DNA of 63,723 nucleotides, taken from assembly GCA_019218445.1 (NCBI GenBank), contig JAHUUM010000013.1:1-63723 (forward strand), in the 5' to 3' direction. A model generated the notes under the pieces. The model saw nothing but the letters and a program-made list of their open reading frames with translations, had not been told where the DNA came from and did not search any database. The DNA is from Weeksellaceae bacterium TAE3-ERU29 (lineage in GTDB: Bacteria > Bacteroidota > Bacteroidia > Flavobacteriales > Weeksellaceae). This document shows, one piece after another, positions 35,568-44,521 of this stretch; within the stretch, counting starts at the first letter, position 1; each line of letters starts with the position of its first letter. The position numbers and the translations under genes are program-made.

Positions 35568-35611
35568 TTACCTCAGATAAAATAGTTTATAATTTATTTT
35601 CTCTGAGGTAA
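35568..35611. terminator. Bidirectional terminator overlapping the globin stop
   Basis: A 10-bp perfect outer stem (TTACCTCAGA with TCTGAGGTAA) extends with one mismatch to about 17 bp. The right arm covers the last codons of the globin gene, so it serves the plus-strand small ORF and, from inside its own 3' end, the globin gene. Confidence 0.75.
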
Positions 35612-35967
35612 CTTATCTTATAATTAAACATCTGAGCCATTTTCCCTGCTCGCCAAGAAGCTTCTTCTTTTTTTTCACCCTCAAAATGCTCATCTAAATT
35701 AGCATTAAAAATCTCCACCCAATGTTCAAAATGCTCAGTTTCTACGGGCATTGTAGCATGCGGAGAAAAAGGACTTCCGTAATAAGTATGCTCATCTAAC
35801 AAAATAGTTTGCCAAAAACGATACATCTTTTCTAAATGTTCCGGCCACCTATCACCTATCCGCTCATTAAAAATAGGGCCTAAAAGCTCATCTTTTCTAA
35901 TCTTTGCATAGAAAGAATTCACCATTAATTTTATATTATCTAAAGTATCTAAATCTGGTTTTGTCAT
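35587..35967 (-). CDS. Truncated hemoglobin, group III
   Basis: A soluble heme protein of about 126 residues with the 2/2 globin fold of group III. Recognisable parts are MVNSFYAKIRKDELLGPIFN, the PEHLEKMYRFWQTILLD helix and the proximal histidine in HFEHWVEIFN near residue 80, followed by GKMAQMF. Group III globins are linked to NO or O2 handling in microaerobic bacteria, though exact roles vary. The start MTKPDLD (35967) is chosen because the longer frame adds an unlikely N-terminus. With the nos cluster it fits a nitrogen-oxide context, but it is not adjacent. Confidence 0.9.
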   Translation of the reverse strand: MTKPDLDTLDNIKLMVNSFYAKIRKDELLGPIFNERIGDRWPEHLEKMYRFWQTILLDEHTYYGSPFSPHATMPVETEHFEHWVEIFNANLDEHFEGEKKEEASWRAGKMAQMFNYKISYLRENKL

Positions 35968-36088
35968 AATTCTTAATATTATTTCATTAAAATTAATATT
36001 GGAACGAAGATACAATTAAATATCATTTCTTAACGATTAAGAATAATTTTTCTATCTTTAGACTTTAAAAATAACAGAAACTCGGAAA

Positions 36089-37054
36089 ATGCAACCATTT
36101 TATTCCATCGCTTTTTATAATGTAGAAAACTTGTTTGATACGTATGACGATCCAAATACGTACGATGACGATTTTACACCGGAAGGCTCAAAACAATGGA
36201 CAAGAAAAAGATACCGAAATAAACTGGGTAAATTAGGAAAAGCCATCTCAGAAATAGGGAAAAGAAAAATAGGTTTCCCGCCAAGTATTGTAGCATTGGC
36301 AGAAGTTGAGAATAAAACAGTTTTAAGAGATTTACTCAACATTTCTCATTTAAAGAAAACACCTTACAGATATATACATTTTGATTCTTTGGACGAGCGT
36401 GGGGTAGATGTTGCGTTGCTTTACAACTCAGACGAGTTCCGAGTAAATCATGCAGAACCTATTCGTCCGCCTCACTTTATAGATGACAAAGGTATAGAAG
36501 ATTTTACGCGTGATGTTTTATATGTAAACGGGAAGTTGCAAGACTCTCTTATTCATATTTTTGTAGTTCATTTGCCTTCACAAAGGAATCAAAACATTAA
36601 TCAAGCAAAAAGAGATGCGATCGCACAGCAAATAAAATCAAAAATAGATTATATTTTATCCGACGAAGAAAACCCTTTAATTGTAATTTTAGGCGATTTT
36701 AATGCAAATCCCGACGATAATACATTATATAAATACTTTAAATCTGTAGGGAATCACCTTAAACAAAACTCCACTCAGTTCTTCAACCCGATGGAGCTAT
36801 TAATGTCAGAAAATAAATTCACTACTTTACACAGAAGAAAATGGATTTTATATGACCAAATGTTATTTTCCAAAAGTTTTACAGATAGCGATACAGCCCT
36901 CAATCTTATAGATACAGAAATATTCAATCCGTATTTTTTACAAGAATGGAACAGGAAATATAAAGGTCAGCCATTTAGAACCTACATCGGACGAAAATAT
37001 ATAGGTGGTTACAGCGATCATTTTCCGATTTACAGTATATTGAAAATTAAATAA
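36089..37054 (+). CDS. Endonuclease/exonuclease/phosphatase family protein
   Basis: A 321-residue EEP-fold hydrolase. The catalytic motifs are in order: FYNVENLFD near residue 9, ALAEVENK near 70 (metal-binding Glu), GDFNANPDD near 200, and YSDHFPIYS at the C-terminus (the Asp-His pair). The fold is shared by DNases, RNases and phosphodiesterases; which substrate applies is not visible. There is no signal peptide. deoC follows at 10 bp, so a role in nucleic-acid or nucleotide salvage would be consistent. Confidence 0.85.
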   Translation: MQPFYSIAFYNVENLFDTYDDPNTYDDDFTPEGSKQWTRKRYRNKLGKLGKAISEIGKRKIGFPPSIVALAEVENKTVLRDLLNISHLKKTPYRYIHFDSLDERGVDVALLYNSDEFRVNHAEPIRPPHFIDDKGIEDFTRDVLYVNGKLQDSLIHIFVVHLPSQRNQNINQAKRDAIAQQIKSKIDYILSDEENPLIVILGDFNANPDDNTLYKYFKSVGNHLKQNSTQFFNPMELLMSENKFTTLHRRKWILYDQMLFSKSFTDSDTALNLIDTEIFNPYFLQEWNRKYKGQPFRTYIGRKYIGGYSDHFPIYSILKIK

Positions 37055-37064
37055 ACAAAATAAT

Positions 37065-37808
37065 ATGAAAGCATTAAAAAACTACATGGATTCTACTTAT
37101 CTTAAAAAGCCCGAGCAATCAGGTTTGAGTGAGCAGGAGACCTACGATAAAGTAATAGACCTTTGTAAAGAAGCAATAGTAGAAGGCTTTTATGCCGTAA
37201 TGATTCGCCCTGAATACGTTTCAATTGTAAAAGAATTCTTCACTAAATATGAAGCTCCTACAAAAATAGGGACAGTGATAGGATTCCATGAAGGAACTTA
37301 CTCTATTGAGGATAAATTAGCTGAGGCTAAAAAAGCGATAGAAGACGGAGCAGATGATTTAGACTTTGTTGTAAATTACGAAGCCTTCAAAAAAGGAAAT
37401 ATAGATTTAGTAAGAAAAGAAATTGAAGACTGTACTCGATTAGTTTTAGAAAATGGAAAAGTTGCTAAATGGATTATTGAAACCGCTGCTTTAACAGACA
37501 AACAAATCGCGGATATTACAAGCCTGATAAGAGATGTTGTGGAATGGAACTTTGAGGGGAAAGAGGCTAATGTCTTTGTTAAATCTTCTACAGGATTCTA
37601 CAAAACCGAAGGCGATAAACCTAACGGAGCTACTCCGGAAAATATTAAAATAATGGCTGAACACTCAGGGAAATTACCCGTGAAAGCAGCAGGTGGTGTT
37701 CGTAGCGCGAAAGATGCTAGAGATATGATTGGTTTAGGCGTTACCAGAATTGGAACTTCCTCTGCTAAAAAAATATGCGACGGAGAAAAAATAGACGGCA
37801 GTTATTAA
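37065..37808 (+). CDS. deoC: Deoxyribose-phosphate aldolase
   Basis: DeoC splits deoxyribose 5-phosphate into acetaldehyde and glyceraldehyde 3-phosphate during deoxynucleoside breakdown. The 247-residue TIM barrel has DDLDFVVNYEAFKKG with the active-site Asp, the Schiff-base lysine in NVFVKSSTGFY near residue 174, and the proton-relay region LPVKAAGGVRSAKDA with the second conserved lysine. It ends GTSSAKKI. It is 10 bp behind the EEP gene and followed by a terminator. Confidence 0.95.
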   Translation: MKALKNYMDSTYLKKPEQSGLSEQETYDKVIDLCKEAIVEGFYAVMIRPEYVSIVKEFFTKYEAPTKIGTVIGFHEGTYSIEDKLAEAKKAIEDGADDLDFVVNYEAFKKGNIDLVRKEIEDCTRLVLENGKVAKWIIETAALTDKQIADITSLIRDVVEWNFEGKEANVFVKSSTGFYKTEGDKPNGATPENIKIMAEHSGKLPVKAAGGVRSAKDARDMIGLGVTRIGTSSAKKICDGEKIDGSY

Positions 37809-37829
37809 TTACAAATCATCTATAAATAC

Positions 37830-37860
37830 AAAAAGGGAAACAATTAACGTTTCCTTTTTT
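37830..37860 (+). terminator. Intrinsic terminator of deoC
   Basis: Stem GGGAAAC with GTTTCC around AATTAAC, with A-run before and T-run after. Confidence 0.8.
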
Positions 37861-37903
37861 TATTCAATAAACCCTGAATATCAAAAATTTTATAAAAAAT
37901 AAT

Positions 37904-37911
37904 TATATTTG
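37904..37911 (+). promoter_or_regulatory. TAnnTTTG -7 box abutting mntA (leaderless start)
   Basis: TATATTTG ends 4 bp before the ATG at 37916. The usual start 4-6 nt after the box falls on the ATG itself, so the message is probably leaderless. Confidence 0.6.
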
Positions 37912-37915
37912 TTAT

Positions 37916-38203
37916 ATGCTAACAGAAAGTCAAATAGATATCATTATTCAAACAATGAAACCTTTTAACCCTACCAAGATAGGGGTATTTGGCTCTGTAG
38001 CTAGAAATGAAGCTACGGAAAATAGCGATATAGATATTTTATATCAATTCCAAAATACTGTTGGACTATTTAAACTAATAAAGTTAAAACAAGACTTAGA
38101 AAAAAAGCTAAATAAAAAAGTAGATTTAGTTTCGGAGAAATATATAAACCCCAAATTAAAACCCTATATAATTAATGATTTGAATATAATATATGGAGGT
38201 TAA
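37916..38203 (+). CDS. mntA: MntA-type nucleotidyltransferase antitoxin
   Basis: A 95-residue minimal nucleotidyltransferase. It has the polymerase-beta-like signature GSVARNEATENSDIDILYQF, that is GSx10DxD. In the type VII system this enzyme adds AMP residues to a tyrosine of its partner HepT and thereby blocks the toxin. The hepT gene follows with an 11-nt overlap, fixing the pair. The start overlaps the predicted transcription start, so translation is likely leaderless. Confidence 0.9.
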   Translation: MLTESQIDIIIQTMKPFNPTKIGVFGSVARNEATENSDIDILYQFQNTVGLFKLIKLKQDLEKKLNKKVDLVSEKYINPKLKPYIINDLNIIYGG

Positions 38204-38546
38204 TAAAAATCTATTCAGATTAGAACATATGCAAGATTGTATCCATAGAATAGAGTTCTTAGTTAAAAAAATTCAAACCTTTAATAGTTTTGAAGAGAAT
38301 TGGGTGGAACAAGATGCTATGATTAGAAACTTTGAGATTATAGGAGAGGCCTCAAATCATATTTCAAAAGACCTTAAAGAAAAATATCCTGATTTAGCAT
38401 GGAATGAAATGAGAGGAATGAGAAATTTTATGACTCATGAGTATTTTGGGTTACAATTAGATACTATTTGGGAAACTGCCGTTCATGACATTCCTTTTTT
38501 AAAATTAGAAATTGCTAAAATAATAAGTGATCTAAAGGAACAGTAA
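38193..38546 (+). CDS. hepT: HepT-type toxin (DUF86), type VII toxin-antitoxin
   Basis: A 117-residue all-helical HEPN protein. The RNase motif Rx4-6H is seen in RNFMTHEYF, and the tyrosine next to it is the known AMPylation site of this family. EIIGEASNHISKDL is the usual upstream helix. Free HepT cleaves RNA; MntA modification silences it. The overlap with mntA (11 nt) ensures coupled synthesis. No inverted repeat was recognised near the promoter. Confidence 0.92.
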   Translation: MEVNKNLFRLEHMQDCIHRIEFLVKKIQTFNSFEENWVEQDAMIRNFEIIGEASNHISKDLKEKYPDLAWNEMRGMRNFMTHEYFGLQLDTIWETAVHDIPFLKLEIAKIISDLKEQ

Positions 38547-38639
38547 GCCTTTATTCATTATAAACTAAACAAGATTAATAAAAACTCTAAGAAATAAACT
38601 TAAAAGAAAAATCCCTTTCCTCATAAATTAATTAATGCT

Positions 38640-38647
38640 TAACTTTG
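38640..38647 (+). promoter_or_regulatory. TAnnTTTG -7 box abutting pth (leaderless start)
   Basis: TAACTTTG ends 4 bp before the pth ATG, so the start of transcription should coincide with the start codon. Confidence 0.6.
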
Positions 38648-38651
38648 CCGA

Positions 38652-39218
38652 ATGCAAAAATATTTAATCGTAGGCTTAGGCAACAAAGGAGAGAAATACG
38701 AAAACACTCGCCACAACATCGGTTTTATGATTTTAGATGAAGTAGCTCGTCAAATTGAAAAGAATTTTGAGCCTTCTAATTTTGGCGATATTATTCAATT
38801 TAAATATAAAGCCAGACCGGTTACCCTTTTAAAGCCTGATACTTTTATGAATTTAAGTGGAAAAGCTGTTGTTTATTGGGCAAAAAAAGAAGGAATTTCA
38901 GTGGAGAATATTTTAGTAGTTACAGATGACCTCAACTTACCGTTCGGGACAATCAGAATGAGAGGAAAAGGAAGTGATGGTGGACATAACGGATTAAAAA
39001 ACATTCAAGATTTATTGAATACTACCAAATACCCCAAATTACGATTCGGGATTGGAGATGAATTTTCTAAAGGACACCAAATAGATTACGTTCTCGGCGA
39101 ATGGAACGCATCCGAAAAAGAACGATTACAAGAGCGATTAAGCAAATCTGCAGAGGCTTGCCTTAGTTTTGTTTTTGCAGGTCTATCAAATACTATGAAT
39201 ACATTTAACGGAAAATAA
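38652..39218 (+). CDS. pth: Peptidyl-tRNA hydrolase
   Basis: Pth releases tRNA from prematurely dropped peptidyl-tRNA. The 188-residue protein has LIVGLGNKGEKYENTRHNIG with the catalytic His near residue 21, MNLSGKAV and VTDDLNLPFG with the conserved Asp, and GSDGGHNGLKNI. Full length. The plsC start overlaps the pth stop by one base (TAATG). A promoter box abuts the start codon. Confidence 0.96.
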   Translation: MQKYLIVGLGNKGEKYENTRHNIGFMILDEVARQIEKNFEPSNFGDIIQFKYKARPVTLLKPDTFMNLSGKAVVYWAKKEGISVENILVVTDDLNLPFGTIRMRGKGSDGGHNGLKNIQDLLNTTKYPKLRFGIGDEFSKGHQIDYVLGEWNASEKERLQERLSKSAEACLSFVFAGLSNTMNTFNGK

Positions 39219-39958
39219 TGAATACAATAAAAAAAGGACTTAGTTTTTTATGGAAATGTTGGTTTGTATTAATCACAATCATTTTCTCATTTATATTTAC
39301 AGTTTTTCTTATTTACCCGTTTACGTTTCGGGATAAAGACTACAAAAGGTGCTACTTCTTTATGAGAGGCTGGGGGCTTACCATTTTCTATCTTAGTGGT
39401 TTATGGTATGTTTTTAAAGGGCAACCTTTAGACAAAAATCAGCAATATATTATTGTAGCCAACCATACTTCTTTCATGGACATTATGCTAATGTTTACTG
39501 TAATTAAAAACCCTATGATGTTTGTAGGAAAAGCAGAACTTGCAAAGTTTCCTATTTTTGGAGCAGTTTATAAAAGAACAGCTATTTTGGTAGACAGAAA
39601 AAGTAAACGAAGCAGAGCCGAAGTATTCAAAAAGGCAGCTGAGAAAATCGAAAAAGGCTTTTCTATATGCGTATTCCCTGAGGGTGGTGTTCCTGATGAT
39701 ACTTCTATTACTTTAGATAATTTTAAAAATGGAGCTTTTACCATGAGCATAGAACATAATTTACCAATGGCAGTACATACCATTTGCGGAATGAAAGAAC
39801 GCATGCCGTATGATTGGTTTACAGGACTTCCCGGAAAAATCAAAGTATTTAGAAATGAAGTCATTCCTGCCGGGACTTATACTAAAGAAACCATCAATGA
39901 TTTTAAAAAACATGTCTATGACAGTATTTATAATCAATTAACGGAGTGTAAGAAATAA
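39218..39958 (+). CDS. plsC: 1-acyl-sn-glycerol-3-phosphate acyltransferase
   Basis: PlsC acylates lysophosphatidate to phosphatidate in the inner membrane. The 246-residue protein has one or two N-terminal membrane spans (VLITIIFSFIFTVFLIYPF), the catalytic motif NHTSFMD (HX4D) near residue 82, and the glycerol-phosphate-binding FPEGG near 150. It overlaps pth by one nucleotide, implying coupled translation. Which acyl donor is used is not visible. Confidence 0.93.
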   Translation: MNTIKKGLSFLWKCWFVLITIIFSFIFTVFLIYPFTFRDKDYKRCYFFMRGWGLTIFYLSGLWYVFKGQPLDKNQQYIIVANHTSFMDIMLMFTVIKNPMMFVGKAELAKFPIFGAVYKRTAILVDRKSKRSRAEVFKKAAEKIEKGFSICVFPEGGVPDDTSITLDNFKNGAFTMSIEHNLPMAVHTICGMKERMPYDWFTGLPGKIKVFRNEVIPAGTYTKETINDFKKHVYDSIYNQLTECKK

Positions 39959-39985
39959 ATCTTTTTCTTAATGGATATAAAGAAA

Positions 39986-40010
39986 CCGGTGCTTTTTAAA
40001 CACCGGATTT
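39986..40010 (+). terminator. Intrinsic terminator of pth-plsC
   Basis: Stem CCGGTG with CACCGG around CTTTTTAAA, followed by ATTTTT. Confidence 0.75.
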
Positions 40011-40149
40011 TTAATAAAAATTAAAAACTATTTTATCATAATAATTAAGCTATTAAAAATATACTTTTCCTATTTCTTCACCATAATAGATCAATATCAC
40101 TCCTTACCTACCAACTAAGACCATTATGGACATAAAAAAAATGAATATT

Positions 40150-43100
40150 TTATTTATTCAATAATTGCTGAACAAGTGATTTTAGTTCTTGTACATCGGA
40201 TTTCAACTCTTTAATCTCAGCATCTTTTGCTTTTAAAGCTTTCTCTTGCTCTATCGTATGCAAATACAACTCCTCAATTTTCTCTACGTTGGTTAATTGT
40301 GTATCCATGATATCTATATAACCTTGTGCTTTAATTTCTTTTGCAGAAACATAACCTGGTAAATGACCATTCGCTTTTACATAGTCTTCTACTTGACTTA
40401 AATTCGCAAAATTATAATCTGCTTTAGAGGTAGAAGTTCCTGTGTAATAGTTTTCAAATACATAATCTGGGAAGATAGTTGCTCCGTTGGTTCCTCTAAA
40501 TGCAGTAGCTAATATTTTACCATTATCATCTATGCTTACTATATTATTTGTACGTGGATTTCCTTCTGAATTTACAGTTAAGTTAACTGTATTATTGCTT
40601 GGGTCTTCTACCCATTTAGCCGATAGATTACTTGGAATTGCTTGCGTAGACAATACCCCATCTTCGTTAGCTACCACCATACGGGTGTTACTTCCTTTTA
40701 ATTGACCAAATCGGATATTACCTTTTTTAGTATAAACTGCATAATCTTCTGAAGAGGTAGAACTTCCTACATTATCTATATATAACCCATAATTAGCAGT
40801 TTTACCATTGGCTATTGCATCTAAATGTACTCCATACATTTGGTCTGCAGTCCAATTTGTTTTATCACTATTATAAAATTTAAATACAAACATACGATCT
40901 AACTCTACATCTGTTTCAGAAGTAATTGCTGACTCATTTAAATATGCATCTTTTAGCTTCCCTCCTTGTGTAAGCACTAAATGATTTCTATTTAAATAAG
41001 CATCATTCTGAGAAAAATCACTTCCTATTTTCACCAAATTAGAGTTTCCATAGATACGCTTATCTAATGATATCGCTACATTTCTTGGGATATCTACTTG
41101 TGAATTATAACCATACACATTACCATCAAGAGTTACATTCTCATTAACCCATACTCTATTTCTAACACCTGCTACCTCTTCTTTTAATGTTGCATATTTA
41201 GCTAATGTTATACCATTATCAAAACCTCTCATTATTTTCACTTCATGTGAAGATGGTGAACCATTAGGGAAATATTTAGATGTTATCTGACTATCTACTC
41301 CTCTAATTGTATTTACTGTTCCATAATTTGAAAATTGAGCTGTAATTGCTGTAGCCGATTCAACCACTGAACCTGAGTTAACTAACACTCTACCTGATAA
41401 AGCATTAGCATTATCTACAGTAGTGTTATGAGTTTCATCTCCTATATTTACCAAAGAGTTTGCCCCCCTAACATTCTGCATATGTGCATTTGAAAAGTGA
41501 TTTGTTAAAATCACTAAACCTTCTATTCCTCCTTTAGCAATAGGAGAAGTAACATCCTTTGTAGTTAAAGCTACACTATTACCTGTATAAAATACATAGT
41601 TACCACCAAATGAAGCTACATTATCTTCTCTAAGAATATTATTAAACTGAGAAAAAGTAGTTCTTCCTTGAGGTAATACATCAGAAGAAACGGCTACTGA
41701 ATAAGGAATCTCACCTGCTTTATAAAATTGATTAAAATCCAAACCAAACCAAGGAGTTATTCTACCATCATCATCTGTAACTTCTCCTAAATTTATATTA
41801 AATTTTCTATTTGAATTATATCCTATAAAATCATTATTATCTAAAGCTGGTTTTAAATAGGTTTCCATAACCCCTTGATTATCTCTTTGCCTCCATGATG
41901 AAGTAAATTTAGATGTTTCTCCTCCTATAATTAACTTACCATCTGTATCCACAGCTAATAAACGCTCTGAAGAAGCTGAAGTATCTTTGAATTTTCCAAA
42001 ACGTATATCCCCTTTTTTGGTATAAATAGAATAATTGTTGGTAGCAATATCATTTCCTATATCATCTATATACAACCCATAATTGGAAGTTTGTCCGTTA
42101 GTAATAGAACTTAAGAATACTCCATAGATTTGATTAGCCGTCCATCTATCTCGATTATAATTACGGAAATCAAAACCATAAACATTTTCCGCTACGGAAG
42201 TTCCTGTACCCGGAGAGGTAATAGATGCTTGTGTTAAATATACATTTTTAGCTACCGCACCATCTTTTAATTCAAAAATATTTCTATTTAAGTGCATGTC
42301 ATTTTGGGACAGGTCACTTGAAAGACCTAATATATTGTAATTACCAAAGACCGTCTTATCAGCAGCCATTGTAACATTTTCTGATATATTTACTCTTGAA
42401 GTTATACCAGACACTAAGCTTTCTACGCTTGCGTTAGGAGACACCGTTACACTATTATCTATCCCCCGCATGGTTTGGATTGTGTGAGCAGGATAAGTAT
42501 CCGTTTCATCTTTAGATTGAGATGAAATATAATTATTAATTCCTCTCATATTATCTACTATTCCATAATTACTAATGGTAGTAGACAGACCAACCGATGA
42601 TTTCACAACAGAGCCTGTATTAATTACATTTTGGCCAAAGATCGCACTAAGATCCTCTACGGTCGCAATGTGATCTTTATCACCTACAGTCGCTACAGAA
42701 GAAAGTGAATTTAACTTTTCTAAGTTTCCATTTGAGAAATGATTTGCTTTAACCCACAATCCTTCTATGCTTGCTAATGGAGAGGCAACATCTTTACTCG
42801 AAAAAACTATACTATGCCCTGTATATCTTTCTACCTCGTTATTAGCTGAAACATAATCTTCTTTAAGCACATCATTAAACTGAGAAAAGAAAGCTTGTTT
42901 CCATGTTCCTGTTTGATAGACCCCAATTAATTCTAATTGATCTTGTGAAGGAAGAGCTTCTGAAGATATAGAGACCGAATAAGGTATTTGCCCTGATTTA
43001 TAATACTGAAATTTTTCATTTGTATTAAAAGGAGCTATTATTCCATCAGCATCTGTAACTTGTCCCAAATTTAATTGGTATTTTCTATTGCTATTATACC

Positions 43101-43581
43101 CTACAAAATCATTATTAGCTAATGCCGGTTTTAAATAGGTTTCGGTAATTCCATTTACTTGGCGTTGTGCCCATAAACTTGCATTGGCTTCTGAGTCTCC
43201 TAAACGAACCCATGTTCCACCTTGTAAAGTATTACTGTCATTCTTATAATAATAGAACCCTCGGCTTACAGGAGTTCCGCCTATAGCGGCTGTTCCACTT
43301 TCAGTGTTATACACTATCATCCCATCTAATCGGTTTGGAAATGAAGTAGGTAATCCTTGTACAGGTGCTTTTAAGGTGGTTAAGTTCACCAAGTTGGTTC
43401 TTGGAAATACCAATCCTTTCCCTTCATTAGTTGTATTATTCCAAGGAATATAAGAAGAGGCATCTAAAAAAGCTGATGTACCACTAATTGATTTATTAAC
43501 AGGGGTTAAATTATTTCGTACCTGTGCCTGTCCTGCATATAAAGCAGAGACTGCCAGTAATGTTGTATATATTTTTTTCAT
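40150..43581 (-). CDS. Large secreted repeat protein with C-terminal coiled coil
   Basis: A 1143-residue exported protein (signal peptide ending LYAGQAQ). After an N-terminal module (about 20-130, also resembling the upstream protein), it contains two tandem homologous blocks, residues about 135-553 and 561-980. Each holds TETYLKPALANNDFVGYNSN-like and NHFSN-like landmarks at an offset of about 426. The last 160 residues contain LPGYVSAKEIKAQGY, common before a coiled coil in flavobacterial tail-fibre-like proteins, then a heptad-rich coiled coil (about 1095-1140). It looks like a surface fibre or trimeric stalk. No enzymatic motif. Same direction as its 18-bp-upstream partner gene. Confidence 0.8.
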   Translation of the reverse strand: MKKIYTTLLAVSALYAGQAQVRNNLTPVNKSISGTSAFLDASSYIPWNNTTNEGKGLVFPRTNLVNLTTLKAPVQGLPTSFPNRLDGMIVYNTESGTAAIGGTPVSRGFYYYKNDSNTLQGGTWVRLGDSEANASLWAQRQVNGITETYLKPALANNDFVGYNSNRKYQLNLGQVTDADGIIAPFNTNEKFQYYKSGQIPYSVSISSEALPSQDQLELIGVYQTGTWKQAFFSQFNDVLKEDYVSANNEVERYTGHSIVFSSKDVASPLASIEGLWVKANHFSNGNLEKLNSLSSVATVGDKDHIATVEDLSAIFGQNVINTGSVVKSSVGLSTTISNYGIVDNMRGINNYISSQSKDETDTYPAHTIQTMRGIDNSVTVSPNASVESLVSGITSRVNISENVTMAADKTVFGNYNILGLSSDLSQNDMHLNRNIFELKDGAVAKNVYLTQASITSPGTGTSVAENVYGFDFRNYNRDRWTANQIYGVFLSSITNGQTSNYGLYIDDIGNDIATNNYSIYTKKGDIRFGKFKDTSASSERLLAVDTDGKLIIGGETSKFTSSWRQRDNQGVMETYLKPALDNNDFIGYNSNRKFNINLGEVTDDDGRITPWFGLDFNQFYKAGEIPYSVAVSSDVLPQGRTTFSQFNNILREDNVASFGGNYVFYTGNSVALTTKDVTSPIAKGGIEGLVILTNHFSNAHMQNVRGANSLVNIGDETHNTTVDNANALSGRVLVNSGSVVESATAITAQFSNYGTVNTIRGVDSQITSKYFPNGSPSSHEVKIMRGFDNGITLAKYATLKEEVAGVRNRVWVNENVTLDGNVYGYNSQVDIPRNVAISLDKRIYGNSNLVKIGSDFSQNDAYLNRNHLVLTQGGKLKDAYLNESAITSETDVELDRMFVFKFYNSDKTNWTADQMYGVHLDAIANGKTANYGLYIDNVGSSTSSEDYAVYTKKGNIRFGQLKGSNTRMVVANEDGVLSTQAIPSNLSAKWVEDPSNNTVNLTVNSEGNPRTNNIVSIDDNGKILATAFRGTNGATIFPDYVFENYYTGTSTSKADYNFANLSQVEDYVKANGHLPGYVSAKEIKAQGYIDIMDTQLTNVEKIEELYLHTIEQEKALKAKDAEIKELKSDVQELKSLVQQLLNK
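40642..43179 (-). repeat. Tandem coding duplication within the large secreted protein
   Basis: Bases 41923-43179 encode block A and 40642-41901 encode block B. The blocks share long stretches of residues in the same order (for example ETYLKPAL, GYNSNRK, NLG.VTD, IPYSV, YGLYID, YTKKG.IRFG). The copies have diverged clearly, so the duplication is not recent. Confidence 0.85.
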
Positions 43582-43599
43582 TGTTTTTAATTTTAAGGA

Positions 43600-44232
43600 T
43601 TAATATGAATTTTTAGTTACCCAAACACCATCTACACTAATAATACATGTTCCATAACCCGGTTGGACAGTTCCTCCATTTCCATCAGCTCCCGTTGCAA
43701 AACCTCCTGAACCTGAGTTAAAGAAACAAAGTTCTCTTCCTTGGTTAGTTGCATTAGCTACAGGAACATTAATATCTCCTCCATTTGGATTTATCAAATT
43801 GATAAAGAAATCAGTATCTGAAATATCTATGGAAGTTCCGTTATCTGTACGAGCATTTCTATATACAGCAGATTTACTGGTGTCTCCTACTTTTACCCAG
43901 ATATTATTATCATAATAATAAAATCCATTTGCATCTATTTTAGATACTTTATCATTCGAACCTGAGTAGGTAGCTCCTTCTACATATACCATTGTTCCTT
44001 CTACTAAATTCCCATCAGCTATATTTGCTACTCGCTCTTTTGTTAACTTAGGAACTAATATTCCTTCATTTGTTGTAGCATTTGTTGCTGCATTGTCACT
44101 GCTAGGTTGAATCTCCAATGTTGCCGATGGAGCTTCTACATTAATACCTACTGTTCCGTTTTGTTGTCCAAAAGCTATTGCTCCCAGTCCCAAAAAGAAC
44201 ATTGTACTTAATTTGTAAATCTGTTTTTTCAT
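43600..44232 (-). CDS. Secreted protein of unknown function, partner of the large repeat protein
   Basis: A 210-residue exported protein (signal ending IAFGQQ). It begins with the flavobacterial opening TVGINVEAPSATLEIQP and contains NEGILVPKLTKERVANI and GFYYYDNNIWVKVGDTSK, all of which reappear in a related form in the N-terminal module of the large protein downstream (EGKGLVFPRTNLVNL, GFYYYKND). It carries no recognisable domain otherwise. The two genes are 18 bp apart and probably form one operon for a surface structure. No T9SS sorting domain is evident at its end. Confidence 0.75.
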   Translation of the reverse strand: MKKQIYKLSTMFFLGLGAIAFGQQNGTVGINVEAPSATLEIQPSSDNAATNATTNEGILVPKLTKERVANIADGNLVEGTMVYVEGATYSGSNDKVSKIDANGFYYYDNNIWVKVGDTSKSAVYRNARTDNGTSIDISDTDFFINLINPNGGDINVPVANATNQGRELCFFNSGSGGFATGADGNGGTVQPGYGTCIISVDGVWVTKNSY

Positions 44233-44317
44233 AATTCTTAAATTTTAATTGTGAATATTTATTTTGTTTTTATTTGTTTATTTATTGTTTTTTAGCTTTT
44301 TAATTTTTTCATATGAG

Positions 44318-44338
44318 ACTCTGAAATAAATTCAGAGT
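44318..44338. repeat. Short inverted repeat
   Basis: ACTCTGAA (44318-44325) with TTCAGAGT (44331-44338), 5-nt loop. It lies directly before the first palindromic unit and could be a small dispersed intergenic element. Confidence 0.5.
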
Positions 44339-44347
44339 GACACGCGT

Positions 44348-44480
44348 CTGTCATACCAATCTTGTTTCAGTATCACACTTGGTAAGGATGCACGTTTTTC
44401 TGTTTTCACGTCATTGCGAGGAACGAAGCAATCTTTGATATTTGTTTGGGATTGCCACGAGCAAGCTCTCACAATGACGT
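44348..44480. repeat. Palindromic repeat unit, copy 1
   Basis: About 130 bp that match 44560-44694 in order and orientation. Inside, CGTCATTGCGAG (44409-44420) faces CTCACAATGACG (44468-44479), with a further GCAATC/GATTGC pairing, making a large imperfect hairpin. Such TCATTGCGAGGAACGAAGC-type elements are known as dispersed intergenic repeats in many genomes. Confidence 0.8.
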
Positions 44481-44521
44481 GTGTTTTTGCTCTGTTTATT
44501 TTTGTGTGCAACACCCCTATA

